In this document: positions 1 to 8,545 of the stretch, piece by piece
Layout of the letters: every line of letters begins with the position of its first letter
Numbering within the stretch: the stretch's first letter is position 1
NCBI GenBank assembly: GCA_963929915.1
Contig: CAWVJY010000008.1
Coordinates: 232,645-296,644 of the forward strand
Reading direction: 5' to 3'
Length of the DNA stretch: 64,000 nt
Source: CAG-273 sp963929915
GTDB taxonomy: Bacteria > Bacillota > Clostridia > TANB77 > CAG-508
The notes under the pieces: generated by a model
Databases searched by the model: none
What the model was told of the DNA's origin: nothing
The model's input: only the letters and a program-made list of their open reading frames with translations
Translations under genes and position numbers: made by a program

Positions 1-1
1 A

Positions 2-1297
2 ATGGCAATTAAAAGAGGAATGGATAAAGTTTCTTCAAAAGCAATTGAAGCTTTAAAACAAAATAGTGTGCAAGTTAGTGGAAAAGAAGACATTGCAAGA
101 GTTGCAAGTATTTCAGCAGATAATACAGAAGTAGGAGAATTAATCTCAGAAGCTATGGAAAAAGTTTCTAAAGATGGTGTTATTACAATTGAAGAATCTA
201 AAACTTCTCAAACAGAATTAAATGTAGTAGAAGGAATGCAATTTAATAAAGGTTATGTATCTCCATATATGGTAACAGATACCGAAAAAATGGAAGCTGT
301 TGTAGATAATCCATATATTTTAATTACAGATAAGAAAATTAGTAATATTCAAGAAATTTTACCATTGTTAGAAGCTTTAATGCAACAATCTGGCAAATTA
401 GTTATTATTTGTGATGATATTGAAGGAGAAGCACTATCTACTTTAATTTTAAATAAATTAAGAGGAGTTATTAATGTAGTAGCTGTAAAAGCTCCTGGAT
501 ATGGTGACAAGAGAAAACAAATGCTAGAAGATATTGGTATTTTAACAGGAGGAGAAGTAATTACCTCTGATTTAGGCTTAGAATTAAAAGACACAACCAT
601 TGAACAATTAGGTAGAGCAAAACAAGTAAAAGTACAAAAAGAAAATACAATTATTGTAGATGGTATGGGAGATAAAGAAAAAATTAAAGAAAGAGTTAAC
701 CAATTAAAAGCTCAAATTGCAGACGAAAAGAGCGAATACGAAAAAGAAAACTTACAAGAACGTTTAGCTAAAATTGCAGGTGGAGTTGCTGTAATTGGTG
801 TAGGTGCTGCAACAGAAGTTGAAATGAAAGACAGAAAACTAAGAATTGAAGATGCTTTATCTGCTACAAAAGCAGCAGTAGAAGAAGGTATTGTTGCAGG
901 TGGTGGAACAGCTTACATTGACATTATTCCAGTTGTTAGCAAAGAAGTAGAAAGCTTACATGGAGATGAAAAAATAGGTGGTAAAATTATTTTAAGGGCA
1001 CTAGAAGAACCAGTAAGACAAATAGCAGTAAATGCTGGATTAGAGCCATCTGTTATTCTAGAAAAAGTAAAAAATAGCCCAGTAGGTGTTGGATTTAATG
1101 CTGCAACAGAAGAATATGTAGATATGAAAAAAGCAGGTATTGTAGATCCTACTAAAGTATCTAGAAGTGCACTTCAAAATGCAGTATCTATTGCATCTAT
1201 GATATTAACAACAGAAAGCTTAGTAACAGACAAAAAAGAACCAAAAGACTGCAAATGCGGACATGATGACCATGAAGATATGAATGGTATGTATTAA
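2..1297 (+). CDS. groEL: Chaperonin GroEL (5' truncated by window edge)
   Basis: Carboxy-terminal 431 residues of the 60-kDa chaperonin that folds cytosolic proteins with GroES and ATP. The reading frame is open to the window edge. The first visible residues (MAIKRGMDK) match an internal part of GroEL, so the true start lies outside. Typical blocks are visible: the apical segment around VEGMQFNKGYVSPYMVTD, the KAPGYGDKRK motif, and GGVAVIGVGAATEVEMKDRK near the equatorial return. The C-terminus is odd: instead of the usual Gly-Met repeats it ends in a Cys/His/Asp-rich tail (DCKCGHDDHEDMNGMY). A strong hairpin terminator follows 33 bases after the stop. Family assignment is certain; the tail's role is unknown. 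Confidence 0.97.
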   Translation: MAIKRGMDKVSSKAIEALKQNSVQVSGKEDIARVASISADNTEVGELISEAMEKVSKDGVITIEESKTSQTELNVVEGMQFNKGYVSPYMVTDTEKMEAVVDNPYILITDKKISNIQEILPLLEALMQQSGKLVIICDDIEGEALSTLILNKLRGVINVVAVKAPGYGDKRKQMLEDIGILTGGEVITSDLGLELKDTTIEQLGRAKQVKVQKENTIIVDGMGDKEKIKERVNQLKAQIADEKSEYEKENLQERLAKIAGGVAVIGVGAATEVEMKDRKLRIEDALSATKAAVEEGIVAGGGTAYIDIIPVVSKEVESLHGDEKIGGKIILRALEEPVRQIAVNAGLEPSVILEKVKNSPVGVGFNAATEEYVDMKKAGIVDPTKVSRSALQNAVSIASMILTTESLVTDKKEPKDCKCGHDDHEDMNGMY

Positions 1298-1329
1298 TAT
1301 AAGTATTAGTTAAGATAGAAATAGTTTTG

Positions 1330-1373
1330 GGACGTATTTTAAAACGGATTTCGTTTTAGAATACGTCCTTTTT
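1330..1373 (+). terminator. Rho-independent terminator of groEL
   Basis: A 17-base stem beginning GGACGTATT and ending AATACGTCC, nearly perfect (one wobble), with a short loop, followed by a run of T. It sits directly after groEL and separates it from the next, independently promoted gene. Confidence 0.85.
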
Positions 1374-1397
1374 CGAGTTCTACTTTAACCAAAAAAA

Positions 1398-1479
1398 GAA
1401 TTTTGTGAAAAAATACTATAAAAATATATGGAATTTTGTGAAAAAACAATTGAATATACCTGGAATTTTGTGATATAAT
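1398..1479 (+). promoter_or_regulatory. Promoter with three direct repeats at 32-33 bp spacing
   Basis: The 11-mer GAATTTTGTGA occurs three times, starting at 1398, 1431 and 1463, so about three helical turns apart. The last copy runs into TATAAT at 1474-1479, a good -10 hexamer for the ATPase gene starting at 1502. The phasing and the overlap with the -10 suggest operators for a repressor, possibly autoregulatory. That role is inference. Confidence 0.6.
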
Positions 1480-1501
1480 ATACATAGGATGGTGATGAGA
1501 A

Positions 1502-2842
1502 ATGGAATTACTAAAAAGAAAAGTAGATAAATATTTAGAAGAATGGAAGGAAAGTCCAGATAGAAAACCTTTAATTATAAAAGGTGCACGTCAAGTAGGA
1601 AAAACAGAATCCATTAGAAACTTTGCTAAGAATAATTATAAAAGTGTTATTGAAATTAATTTTGCTCTTCAAAAACAATATAAAGATATTTTTGATGATG
1701 GATTTGAAGTAGATACAATTATAAAAAATATTTCATTAAGAAATCCAAACTATGAGTTTATACCAGGGAATACTTTAATATTTTTTGATGAATTACAGGA
1801 TTGTATTAATTGTGCAACATCCTTAAAATCATTTAGAGAAGATGGAAGATATGATATTATTTGCTCAGGTTCGCTTATGGAAATTAATTATAATGAAATT
1901 GAATCAAATAGTGTAGGAAATAAAGAAGATTACGAAATGAATTCAATGGATTTTGAAGAATTTCTTTGGGCAAAAGGGTATAGGGAAGAACAAATAGAAG
2001 ACTTATATGTACATATGAAAAATTTAACACCACTTTCTAACACAGAACTTTCCATTATGTTTGAGAACTTTAAAGAATATATGATAGTAGGAGGAATGCC
2101 TGCTATTGTTAACTCTTTTGTAAAACAGAATAATTATAGTGGAACATTAAAAATGCAAAAACAAATTCTTCAAGATTATGAAGAAGATATTACTAAATAT
2201 GCAGGGGGATTAGACCATGCAAAAATTTTAAATGTGTATCGTAAAATACCTATATTTTTAGGAAATGAAAATAAAAAATTTCAAATTTCAAAAATCGAAA
2301 CAGGTGCCAGAAATCGTGAATATATAGGAACAATAGACTGGTTAAGAGATAGTGGAATTATTAATATTTGTTATTGTTTAGAACAGCCAGAACTTCCACT
2401 AGGTGGAAACTTTAATCCAGATAATTATCGTATTTACTTTAGAGATACAGGATTATTAATTGGTTCACTAGACGAAGAAGCGCAAGAGGATTTAAGAAAC
2501 AACAAAAATTTTAATACCTATAAAGGGGCTATTTATGAAAATATTATAGGAGATATGCTAGTAAAACAAGGATATCAACTATATTTTTATAAAAACGAAA
2601 AAGCTACAATAGAAATGGATTTTTTTGTTAGAGATAAAGACTCTCTTATTCCAGTTGAAGTAAAAGCCAATGATGGCGCTACCGTTTCCTTAAGAAACTT
2701 AATTGAAAGTGAAAAATATAAAGATATTAAGTATGGAATAAAGCTAGGATATAAAAATATAGGATTTAATGGACAATTTTATACATTTCCGTATTTTTTA
2801 ACTTTCCTTCTAAAAAGATATTTAAGAGAAAAAACGATATAA
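1502..2842 (+). CDS. AAA-family ATPase with DUF4143-type C-terminus
   Basis: Protein of 446 residues of the widespread archaeal/bacterial ATP-binding family with an N-terminal AAA domain and a C-terminal DUF4143 domain. Residues 24-40 contain the Walker A motif (IIKGARQVGKTES). A Walker B (LIFFDELQDC) lies near residue 90. The C-terminal part has a PD-(D/E)XK-nuclease-like arrangement (EMDFFV, then LIPVEVKAN). Cellular targets of this family are largely unknown; such genes often behave as accessory singletons. It stands alone between a terminator and mtaB, with its own promoter carrying three direct repeats. The start ATG follows a GGATGGTGATG ribosome-binding region. Family call is firm, function is not. 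Confidence 0.85.
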   Translation: MELLKRKVDKYLEEWKESPDRKPLIIKGARQVGKTESIRNFAKNNYKSVIEINFALQKQYKDIFDDGFEVDTIIKNISLRNPNYEFIPGNTLIFFDELQDCINCATSLKSFREDGRYDIICSGSLMEINYNEIESNSVGNKEDYEMNSMDFEEFLWAKGYREEQIEDLYVHMKNLTPLSNTELSIMFENFKEYMIVGGMPAIVNSFVKQNNYSGTLKMQKQILQDYEEDITKYAGGLDHAKILNVYRKIPIFLGNENKKFQISKIETGARNREYIGTIDWLRDSGIINICYCLEQPELPLGGNFNPDNYRIYFRDTGLLIGSLDEEAQEDLRNNKNFNTYKGAIYENIIGDMLVKQGYQLYFYKNEKATIEMDFFVRDKDSLIPVEVKANDGATVSLRNLIESEKYKDIKYGIKLGYKNIGFNGQFYTFPYFLTFLLKRYLREKTI

Positions 2843-2887
2843 AATGATTAGTTATAAAAAATAAAATTGCTGAAAGGTAGTAATTAT

Positions 2888-4322
2888 ATGCAAAATAAAA
2901 ACATAAAAACAGTTGCTTTTTACACATTAGGTTGTAAAGTAAATCAATACGAAACAAATGCAATGATGCAAAAATTAAAAGAAGTAGGATTCGAAATAGT
3001 AGATTTTGAACGAAAAGCAGATATCTATATTATTAATACTTGTACTGTAACTAACATGGCAGATAAAAAATCTAGGCAAATGTTAAGAAGAGTAAAAGAA
3101 GTATCACCAAATTCTATTTTAGTTGCAGTAGGTTGTTATGCACAAGTGGCAAAACAAGAATTAGAAAAAATACCAGAAATAGATTTAATATTAGGAATTA
3201 ATGAAAAAAATGATATTGTGTGGTATGTAGAAAAAGCAATACAAGAAAAGACGAGCAAAAAAGAGAAAAAAATTGAAAGAGAAAAAGAAAATGAAACAAA
3301 TAAAATAACTAGCAAAAAAAGCATAGATAACAAGGATTCTAGCTCTAGTCAGAAAAGTAAAATTGATATTGTAAATGTTTCCAATGTAGCAAACCAAAAA
3401 GAGTTTCTAGACTTTGGAAATGTTACCTACACAGAAAAAACAAGAGCAGTCATCAAAGTACAAGATGGGTGTAACCAGTTCTGTTCCTATTGCATTATAC
3501 CTTATGCCAGAGGTCGTATTAGAAGTAGAGAGCCACAAAGTGTTATTCAAGAAATTACTGCAATTAGCAAACAAGGTATTAAAGAAGTAGTTATTACTGG
3601 AATTCACTTAGCCTCTTATGGAAAAGATTTTGACCGGAGAACGACAAGAATATAGATTAATTGATTTATTAGAAGAAATCCAAAAAATAGATGGAATTGA
3701 AAGAATTCGTTTGGGTTCCTTAGAGCCTACGTTAATTACAGAAGAATTTGTAACAAGACTTTCCAAACTTTCTAAAATCTGTGACCATTTTCATTTATCT
3801 TTACAAAGTGGATGTAATGAAACATTAAAAAGAATGAATCGAAAATATACTACTGAAATTTTTGAAAAAGGAGTAGAGATTTTAAGAAACACATATCCAA
3901 ATGTACACTTAACAACAGATATTATTGTAGGCTTTCCAGGAGAAACAGAAGAAGAGTTTCAAACAACTTATGAATTCCTAAAGAAAATACAGTTCTATAA
4001 AATGCATGTTTTTAAATATTCTCCAAGAAAAGGAACAGTAGCTGCAAAAATGCCAAACCAAATAGATGGCAATAAAAAAGAAGAAAGAAGCAATTTACTA
4101 ATAGAACTTTCAAACAAAAATGAACTTGCCTATAACCAAGAATATTTAGGCAAAATAGTAGAGGTTTTGTTGGAAGATAGAGAAGGTAAATACATAAAAG
4201 GTCATACCACAAATTACATGGTAGTAAAAGTACAAACAGAACAAGAACTAGAAAATACCATACAAAATATAAAAATTACAGGTTTGGATGGAGTAGAACT
4301 AGTTGGAAGAATTGAATTATAA
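2888..4322 (+). CDS. mtaB: tRNA t6A37 methylthiotransferase MtaB (frameshifted in this sequence)
   Basis: Radical-SAM enzyme that converts t6A to ms2t6A at position 37 of ANN-decoding tRNAs. The N-terminal UPF0004 domain shows TLGCKVNQYE, INTCTVTN and GCYAQ, whose cysteines bind the auxiliary 4Fe-4S cluster. The radical-SAM motif CNQFCSYC follows near residue 190, and a TRAM-like tail (GKIVEVLLEDREGKYIKGHT) closes the protein. A Lys/Glu/Ser-rich insert of about 50 residues separates the two domains. I start at the ATG at 2888, which has AAAGGTAG upstream. The frame breaks between 3618 and 3655, where one base must be added or removed. All conserved motifs are present on both sides, so a sequencing error is more likely than loss. 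Confidence 0.88.
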
Positions 4323-4509
4323 TAAGAAAAATCAGTAAACAAATTAGCTGGAAAAAATATGCTATAAATATTGAAAAACAACCATAAAAATGATATGATA
4401 ACAATACAGTGAAAACAGAAAGGAGAATTTGCTCTAGATACTTAAAAATTACTTGGTATCAAAAACAAAAAGAAGAAGTATAAAAAAGTCTAGTACAAAT
4501 AAAATAACA

Positions 4510-6267
4510 ATGAAAGCAATTGAAATTAGAAATACCTATTTAAAATTTTTTGAAAAACATGGACACAAAATTATTCCAAGTGCACCATTAATACCAGAAA
4601 ACGACCCATCTGTATTATTCACCACAGCAGGTATGCAACCTTTAGTACCATACCTTTTAGGGGAAACTCATCCAGAAGGAAAACGTCTTACAGACTATCA
4701 AAAATGTTTAAGAACCAATGATATTGATGAAGTTGGAGATAATAGACATTTAACCTATTTTGAAATGTTAGGAAATTGGTCTTTAGGAGATTATTTTAAA
4801 GAAGAAGCAATAACTATGAGTTATGAGCTATTAACCAAAGAATTTGGCATTGACCCTAACAAATTATCTGTAACCTGTTTTGCAGGTGATGAAGATGCAC
4901 CAAGAGATGAGGTGGCAGCAAATGCTTGGAAAAAAGCAGGAATTCCAGAAGAAAGAATTTATTTTTATGGTAAAGATGATAACTGGTGGATAGCAGGAGA
5001 AGAAGGACCTTGTGGTCCAGATACAGAAATGTATTTAGATACAGGTAAGCCTGCTTGTGGACCAGATTGCCAGCCTTCTTGTAGCTGTGGAAAGTATGTA
5101 GAAATTTGGAATAATGTATTTATGGAATATTATAAATCCAAAGATGGGTCTATTTCTAAATTAAAACAACAAAATGTAGATACTGGTCTTGGACTAGAAA
5201 GAATGACAATGCTTTTGCAAGGAAAAGAAACTCCATTTGATACAGAAATATTTTTACCAATTATGGAAAAATTAAAAGAACTTGCAAAACAAGATTCTAT
5301 AGAAAGTAGAAGAATTGTAGCAGAACACTTACGTGCAAGTATTATGGTTATTGCAGATGGCGGAAAACCAAGCAATATAGACCGTGGTTATGTATTAAGA
5401 AAACTAATTAGAAGAATGACAAGACATTTAAATAAATTACAAATAAATTTAGAGGAACTAGGAAACTTAATTGATTTATACATAGATACTTTGCAAGAGC
5501 TATATCCAGAATTACAATCTAAAAAAGACATGATTAAGCAAACTATTATAGAAGAAAAAAACAAATTTATGAAGACTTTATCTCATGGAGAAAAGGAATT
5601 TGAAAAAGTAGTAGCTAAAGCAAAACAAGAGAATAAAACCATGATAGATGGGTATACTATTTTCAAATTATATGAAACTTATGGTTTCCCTCCAGAAATT
5701 ACAACAGATTTAGCAAAAGAGCAAGGATTTACTGTAGATTTATCTGAATTTGATAAACTATTTAAAGAACATCAAGAAAAATCTAGACAAGGTAGTGAAT
5801 TAAAATTCAAAGGAGGACTTGCAGAACAAAATGAGCAAACAATAGCTTACCATACTGCAACCCACCTTTTACATAAAGCTTTACAAATTGTATTAGGAGA
5901 TCATGCAAAACAATGTGGTTCTAATATTACTACAGAAAGATTAAGATTTGACTTTACTCATCCAGAAAAAATGACAAAAGAACAATTACAACAAGTAGAA
6001 AATTTGGTAAATGAACAAATTAAACGTGACTTGCCAGTAACTTGTGAAGAAATGACTTTAGAAGAAGCAAAAGCATCTGGTGCAACAGGTTTATTTGAAA
6101 ATAAATATGGAGAAAAAGTAAAGGTATATACAATTGGAGATTTTAGTAAAGAAATTTGTGGTGGACCTCATGTTACCCATACAGGAGAGTTAGGACATTT
6201 TAAAATAAAAAAAGAAGAATCTAGTTCAGCAGGAGTAAGGAGAATTAAGGCTATTTTAGAAAAATAG
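4510..6267 (+). CDS. alaS: Alanyl-tRNA synthetase, short form without C-terminal DHHA1/C-Ala region
   Basis: Charges tRNA-Ala with alanine. From the conserved start (MKAIEIRNTYLKFF) the protein has about 585 residues against roughly 870 for the usual bacterial enzyme. The class-II catalytic core is complete (motif 2 around RTNDIDEVGDNRHLTYFEMLGNWS, motif 3 GLGLERM). The editing domain has its zinc ligands (HTATH and CGGPH), then the gene stops at SSAGVRRIKAILEK. The DHHA1 and C-Ala parts are absent and not found downstream. The open frame extends back to a TTG at 4453, adding a basic leader. The only clear Shine-Dalgarno (AAAGGAG, 4419-4425) is too far from either start, so the start is uncertain. 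Confidence 0.9.
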   Translation: MKAIEIRNTYLKFFEKHGHKIIPSAPLIPENDPSVLFTTAGMQPLVPYLLGETHPEGKRLTDYQKCLRTNDIDEVGDNRHLTYFEMLGNWSLGDYFKEEAITMSYELLTKEFGIDPNKLSVTCFAGDEDAPRDEVAANAWKKAGIPEERIYFYGKDDNWWIAGEEGPCGPDTEMYLDTGKPACGPDCQPSCSCGKYVEIWNNVFMEYYKSKDGSISKLKQQNVDTGLGLERMTMLLQGKETPFDTEIFLPIMEKLKELAKQDSIESRRIVAEHLRASIMVIADGGKPSNIDRGYVLRKLIRRMTRHLNKLQINLEELGNLIDLYIDTLQELYPELQSKKDMIKQTIIEEKNKFMKTLSHGEKEFEKVVAKAKQENKTMIDGYTIFKLYETYGFPPEITTDLAKEQGFTVDLSEFDKLFKEHQEKSRQGSELKFKGGLAEQNEQTIAYHTATHLLHKALQIVLGDHAKQCGSNITTERLRFDFTHPEKMTKEQLQQVENLVNEQIKRDLPVTCEEMTLEEAKASGATGLFENKYGEKVKVYTIGDFSKEICGGPHVTHTGELGHFKIKKEESSSAGVRRIKAILEK

Positions 6268-6381
6268 ATGTATTCTGAATCATTATTTATAAATGTTACT
6301 CTATAACTTAAAGAATATAAATGTAATACATTAATTAAATAAAAGATGAAAAATAATATAAAAAGAAAGGGATTTATAAAA

Positions 6382-6729
6382 ATGGAAGATTGTGTTTTTT
6401 GTAAAATTATAAAGGGAGAAATTCCTTCAGAAAAAGTATATGAAGATGATGAAATTTTAGCATTTAAAGATATTAATCCAGCAGCACCTATCCATGTTTT
6501 AATTATTCCTAAAAAACATATAGCTACTCTATTAGATATTTCTGATGAAGATAGTGCTTTAATGGGAAAAATGATGAAAGTAGTTCAAAAACTTGCTAAA
6601 CAATTAGGTATAGAAGAAAAAGGATTTCGCTTAATTGCAAATTGTGGACCAGATTCTGGACAAGAAGTAATGCATATTCATTTTCACCTATTGGCAGGAA
6701 GACCTATGGGACCTAAAATTATCTCATAA
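6382..6729 (+). CDS. HIT-family nucleotide hydrolase (HinT-like)
   Basis: Protein of 115 residues of the histidine-triad superfamily, which hydrolyses purine nucleoside phosphoramidates and related adenylates. The N-terminal CxxC (DCVFCKIIKGEIPS) and the catalytic triad HIHFHLLAGR near residue 100 are clear. The ATG at 6382 is preceded by GAAAGGGA at good spacing and starts the conserved sequence; the open frame upstream adds only an unconserved leader. The gene lies alone between alaS and a promoter region. Confidence 0.9.
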   Translation: MEDCVFCKIIKGEIPSEKVYEDDEILAFKDINPAAPIHVLIIPKKHIATLLDISDEDSALMGKMMKVVQKLAKQLGIEEKGFRLIANCGPDSGQEVMHIHFHLLAGRPMGPKIIS

Positions 6730-6738
6730 ACCTATAGA

Positions 6739-6779
6739 TTATCTTACAAAAATGTGCTATAATAATAATTGTAAGATAA
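6739..6779 (+). promoter_or_regulatory. Sortase promoter enclosed in an inverted repeat
   Basis: TATAAT at 6758-6763 is the likely -10 of the sortase gene. It lies at the centre of a perfect 9-bp inverted repeat, TTATCTTAC (6739-6747) and GTAAGATAA (6771-6779). This could be an operator dyad or the remains of a terminator for the HIT gene. No T-run follows, which favours an operator. Confidence 0.45.
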
Positions 6780-6801
6780 ATGTTGATAGGAGGAAATACA
6801 A

Positions 6802-7494
6802 ATGCAAAATAGTAAATATAGTAAAGTTTTAACTGTTATTTTAGTAATTGCTATTATAGTAATAATTGGTTTATTAGTTTTTGTAGGATTAGATTGGTAT
6901 AAAACATATATTACTGGTGCAGATTCAGAAGGCGGAATTCATGATTTTGATGGTTATATTAATAATGTTTTAAACAATAGTGAACAGAACAACCAAAATA
7001 ATGAAAACAATACAGAGGTAATAGAACCAAATATAAATGTTGAAAATACAGTTCAAAATACAACTGGAGGTGAAGGAAGCTCTAACACAGGTCTTACTTA
7101 TAAAGGCTATAATGTAGTAGGAAAAATAGAAATTCCTAAAACAGATGTAAGTTATGTAATATTAGACAAAGTAACACCTAAATCATTAGAAACTTCTATC
7201 GGACTTATGTATGGAGCTGGTATTAATCAAGTAGGAAATACGGTTTTAGCAGGACATAACTTTAGAAATGGAACTTTCTTTTCTAATAATAAAAGATTAG
7301 AAGAAGGGGACAAAATTTATTTAACAGATATGGACGGCAATAGGGTAACATACGAAATTTATAAAACATATACCACTACTCCTCAAGATTTTAGTTATGC
7401 AACTAGAGATACAAATGGAAAAAGAGAAATTTCTTTAACAACTTGTACAGATGATACTACAAATAGATTAATTATTTGGGCAGTAGAAGAATAG
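6802..7494 (+). CDS. Sortase (class D-like transpeptidase)
   Basis: Membrane-anchored cysteine transpeptidase that attaches surface proteins to the cell wall or links pilins. An N-terminal signal-anchor (residues 8-30) is followed by an Asn/Glu-rich linker. The sortase beta-barrel starts at about residue 100 (YNVVGKIEIPKTDVSYVIL). Catalytic His is in LAGHN, Cys in LTTCTDD, Arg in NRLIIWA. The length (230 aa) and the TLTC-like motif suggest class D or E rather than A; the class is an estimate. An AGGAGGAA ribosome-binding site precedes the ATG. No LPxTG substrate is visible nearby. The Tad-like pilus at 32-45 kb shows no sortase signal. Confidence 0.88.
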   Translation: MQNSKYSKVLTVILVIAIIVIIGLLVFVGLDWYKTYITGADSEGGIHDFDGYINNVLNNSEQNNQNNENNTEVIEPNINVENTVQNTTGGEGSSNTGLTYKGYNVVGKIEIPKTDVSYVILDKVTPKSLETSIGLMYGAGINQVGNTVLAGHNFRNGTFFSNNKRLEEGDKIYLTDMDGNRVTYEIYKTYTTTPQDFSYATRDTNGKREISLTTCTDDTTNRLIIWAVEE

Positions 7495-7596
7495 AAAGAA
7501 AAGTAATAAGAAGAAAATATATTAGTAGTAAAGAAAATTAAAATGCAAAATAAAAAAGAGAAAAATATATAATCTTAAAAAAATAAAAGATAATGG

Positions 7597-7626
7597 TTGA
7601 CAAATAACAACATTTTGTTGTACAAT
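7597..7626 (+). promoter_or_regulatory. Promoter of the tRNA pair
   Basis: TTGACA at 7597-7602 and TACAAT at 7621-7626, separated by 18 bases, lie 30 bases upstream of tRNA-His. This is a near-consensus vegetative promoter. Confidence 0.7.
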
Positions 7627-7655
7627 TATATATGCGTGTGAGCGTAATATGTGAT

Positions 7656-7733
7656 GGTGGATGTAGCGTAGTTGGTTAACGCGCCAGTTTGTGGCACTGG
7701 AGACCGTGGGTTCGAGTCCCATCTTCCACCCCA
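7656..7733 (+). tRNA. tRNA-His (anticodon GTG)
   Basis: Full cloverleaf. Acceptor GTGGATG pairs with CTTCCAC (one T-T mismatch), with the extra G at -1 typical of tRNA-His. The anticodon stem CCAGT/ACTGG encloses a loop with GTG. The T arm has TTCGAGT, and CCA is encoded. Transcribed with tRNA-Gln 18 bases downstream. Confidence 0.95.
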
Positions 7734-7751
7734 TAATATAATTGTAAATAC

Positions 7752-7826
7752 TGGGCTGTAGCCAAGCGGTAAGGCACTAGACTTTGACTCTAGCATGCGG
7801 TAGTTCGAATCTACCCAGCCCAACCA
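7752..7826 (+). tRNA. tRNA-Gln (anticodon TTG)
   Basis: Acceptor TGGGCTG pairs with CAGCCCA, discriminator A, CCA encoded. The anticodon stem CTAGA/TCTAG has a loop with TTG, and the T arm has TTCGAAT. The second and last tRNA of the pair, followed by a terminator. Confidence 0.95.
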
Positions 7827-7831
7827 ATGAG

Positions 7832-7870
7832 TAACGACTTTTCTATTAGAAAAGTCGTTATTGCTTTATT
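7832..7870 (+). terminator. Terminator of the tRNA operon
   Basis: A perfect hairpin, TAACGACTTTTC / GAAAAGTCGTTA with a 5-base loop, followed by a T-rich stretch, 6 bases after tRNA-Gln. Confidence 0.85.
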
Positions 7871-7973
7871 ACTATGAATAAAAAATAATTTTAAAAAATT
7901 CCAAAATCTCTTGATTTTTGAAAAAACATCGAGTAAGATAAAGAAAAGAAATCAAGAATAAGGAGAAATAAAA

Positions 7974-8126
7974 ATGATAGTAGATGGAAAAGGAAACTTA
8001 TTTGAAAATAGAAGAAAAAGCAAAGAAGATAGGAGAAAAAATGAAATAGATGTATCTGGGGGAAGAAGAAAGGAAGACAGAAGAAAGCAAAGCCAAATCC
8101 CAGAAACAGAAAAAAAGAGAAAATAA
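7974..8126 (+). CDS. Small basic protein with RRKxDRR repeats (50 aa)
   Basis: I do not recognise the family. The ATG is preceded by AAGGAG at 7 bases. The product is strongly basic and contains two related motifs, NRRKSKEDRRK and GGRRKEDRRK. It has no membrane segment and no cysteine. The good ribosome-binding site, the repeated motif and the terminator 20 bases after the stop all support a real gene. Charge and size would suit a nucleic-acid or ribosome-binding peptide, but that is only a guess. Confidence 0.6.
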   Translation: MIVDGKGNLFENRRKSKEDRRKNEIDVSGGRRKEDRRKQSQIPETEKKRK

Positions 8127-8146
8127 AAACATACCGTGTCAATGGG

Positions 8147-8180
8147 GACGGAGATTTTTGACAAAATCTCCGTCTTTATT
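8147..8180 (+). terminator. Terminator after the small basic gene
   Basis: Hairpin GACGGAGATTTT / AAAATCTCCGTC with a 4-base loop, then TTTATT. The preceding GTGTCAATGGGGACGG resembles the end of the REP-like palindromes found elsewhere in the window, so it may be a derived copy. Confidence 0.7.
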
Positions 8181-8265
8181 GATACTATTAATATAAAAAT
8201 ACCCCATTTAACTTATAATAAGTCAAATGAGGCAATAGATTATGGCAAAAAATAATTAACTAAAA

Positions 8266-8388
8266 TTAGCAACATCCATTTCTACCATTACCACCGCAAC
8301 AGCAGCAGATTAAAATAAGAACTATAATAATCCAAATGCAGTCATCACCAAATCCAAAACCGCATCCACATCCTCTATTTTCTGGCAT
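8266..8388 (-). CDS. Small Cys/Gly-rich single-TM protein (40 aa)
   Basis: Minus-strand gene with a purine-rich GGGGGGAATTAGT before the ATG. The product starts MPENRGCGCGFGFGDD, then has a hydrophobic run (CIWIIIVLILIC) and ends CCCCGGNGRNGCC. The layout resembles small YjcZ-type sporulation or spore-coat peptides, which are Gly-rich with one membrane segment. That comparison is inference. It lies 43 bases downstream of a related gene on the same strand, probably as one unit. Confidence 0.6.
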   Translation of the reverse strand: MPENRGCGCGFGFGDDCIWIIIVLILICCCCGGNGRNGCC

Positions 8389-8431
8389 ACTAATTCCCCC
8401 CTTTCAAAAACATGTACTTAATTCTGTTGAA

Positions 8432-8545
8432 CTAGCAACCACATCCGTTGTTACAGCTACAGCAATTGTTATTACCACAGCAGAAAAGTAACAAGAATAG
8501 GATGATAAACCATAAAATTTCTCCGTTATTACCACAACATCCCAT
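8432..8545 (-). CDS. Small Cys/Asn-rich single-TM protein (37 aa)
   Basis: Minus-strand gene with a strong Shine-Dalgarno (GGGAGGTATAGAAA) before the ATG. The product has the order MGCCGNNGEI, hydrophobic LWFIILFLLLF, then CCGNNNCCSCNNGCGC. It is a paralogue in layout of the gene downstream: Cys/Gly head, one TM segment, Cys-rich tail. Tandem small Cys-rich membrane peptides fit a spore-envelope or metal-binding role, but there is no direct evidence. Confidence 0.6.
   Translation of the reverse strand: MGCCGNNGEILWFIILFLLLFCCGNNNCCSCNNGCGC

Noticed and set aside
3618..4322. mtaB read as two separate genes
   Set aside because: The two halves carry consecutive parts of one methylthiotransferase, and a one-base change joins them.
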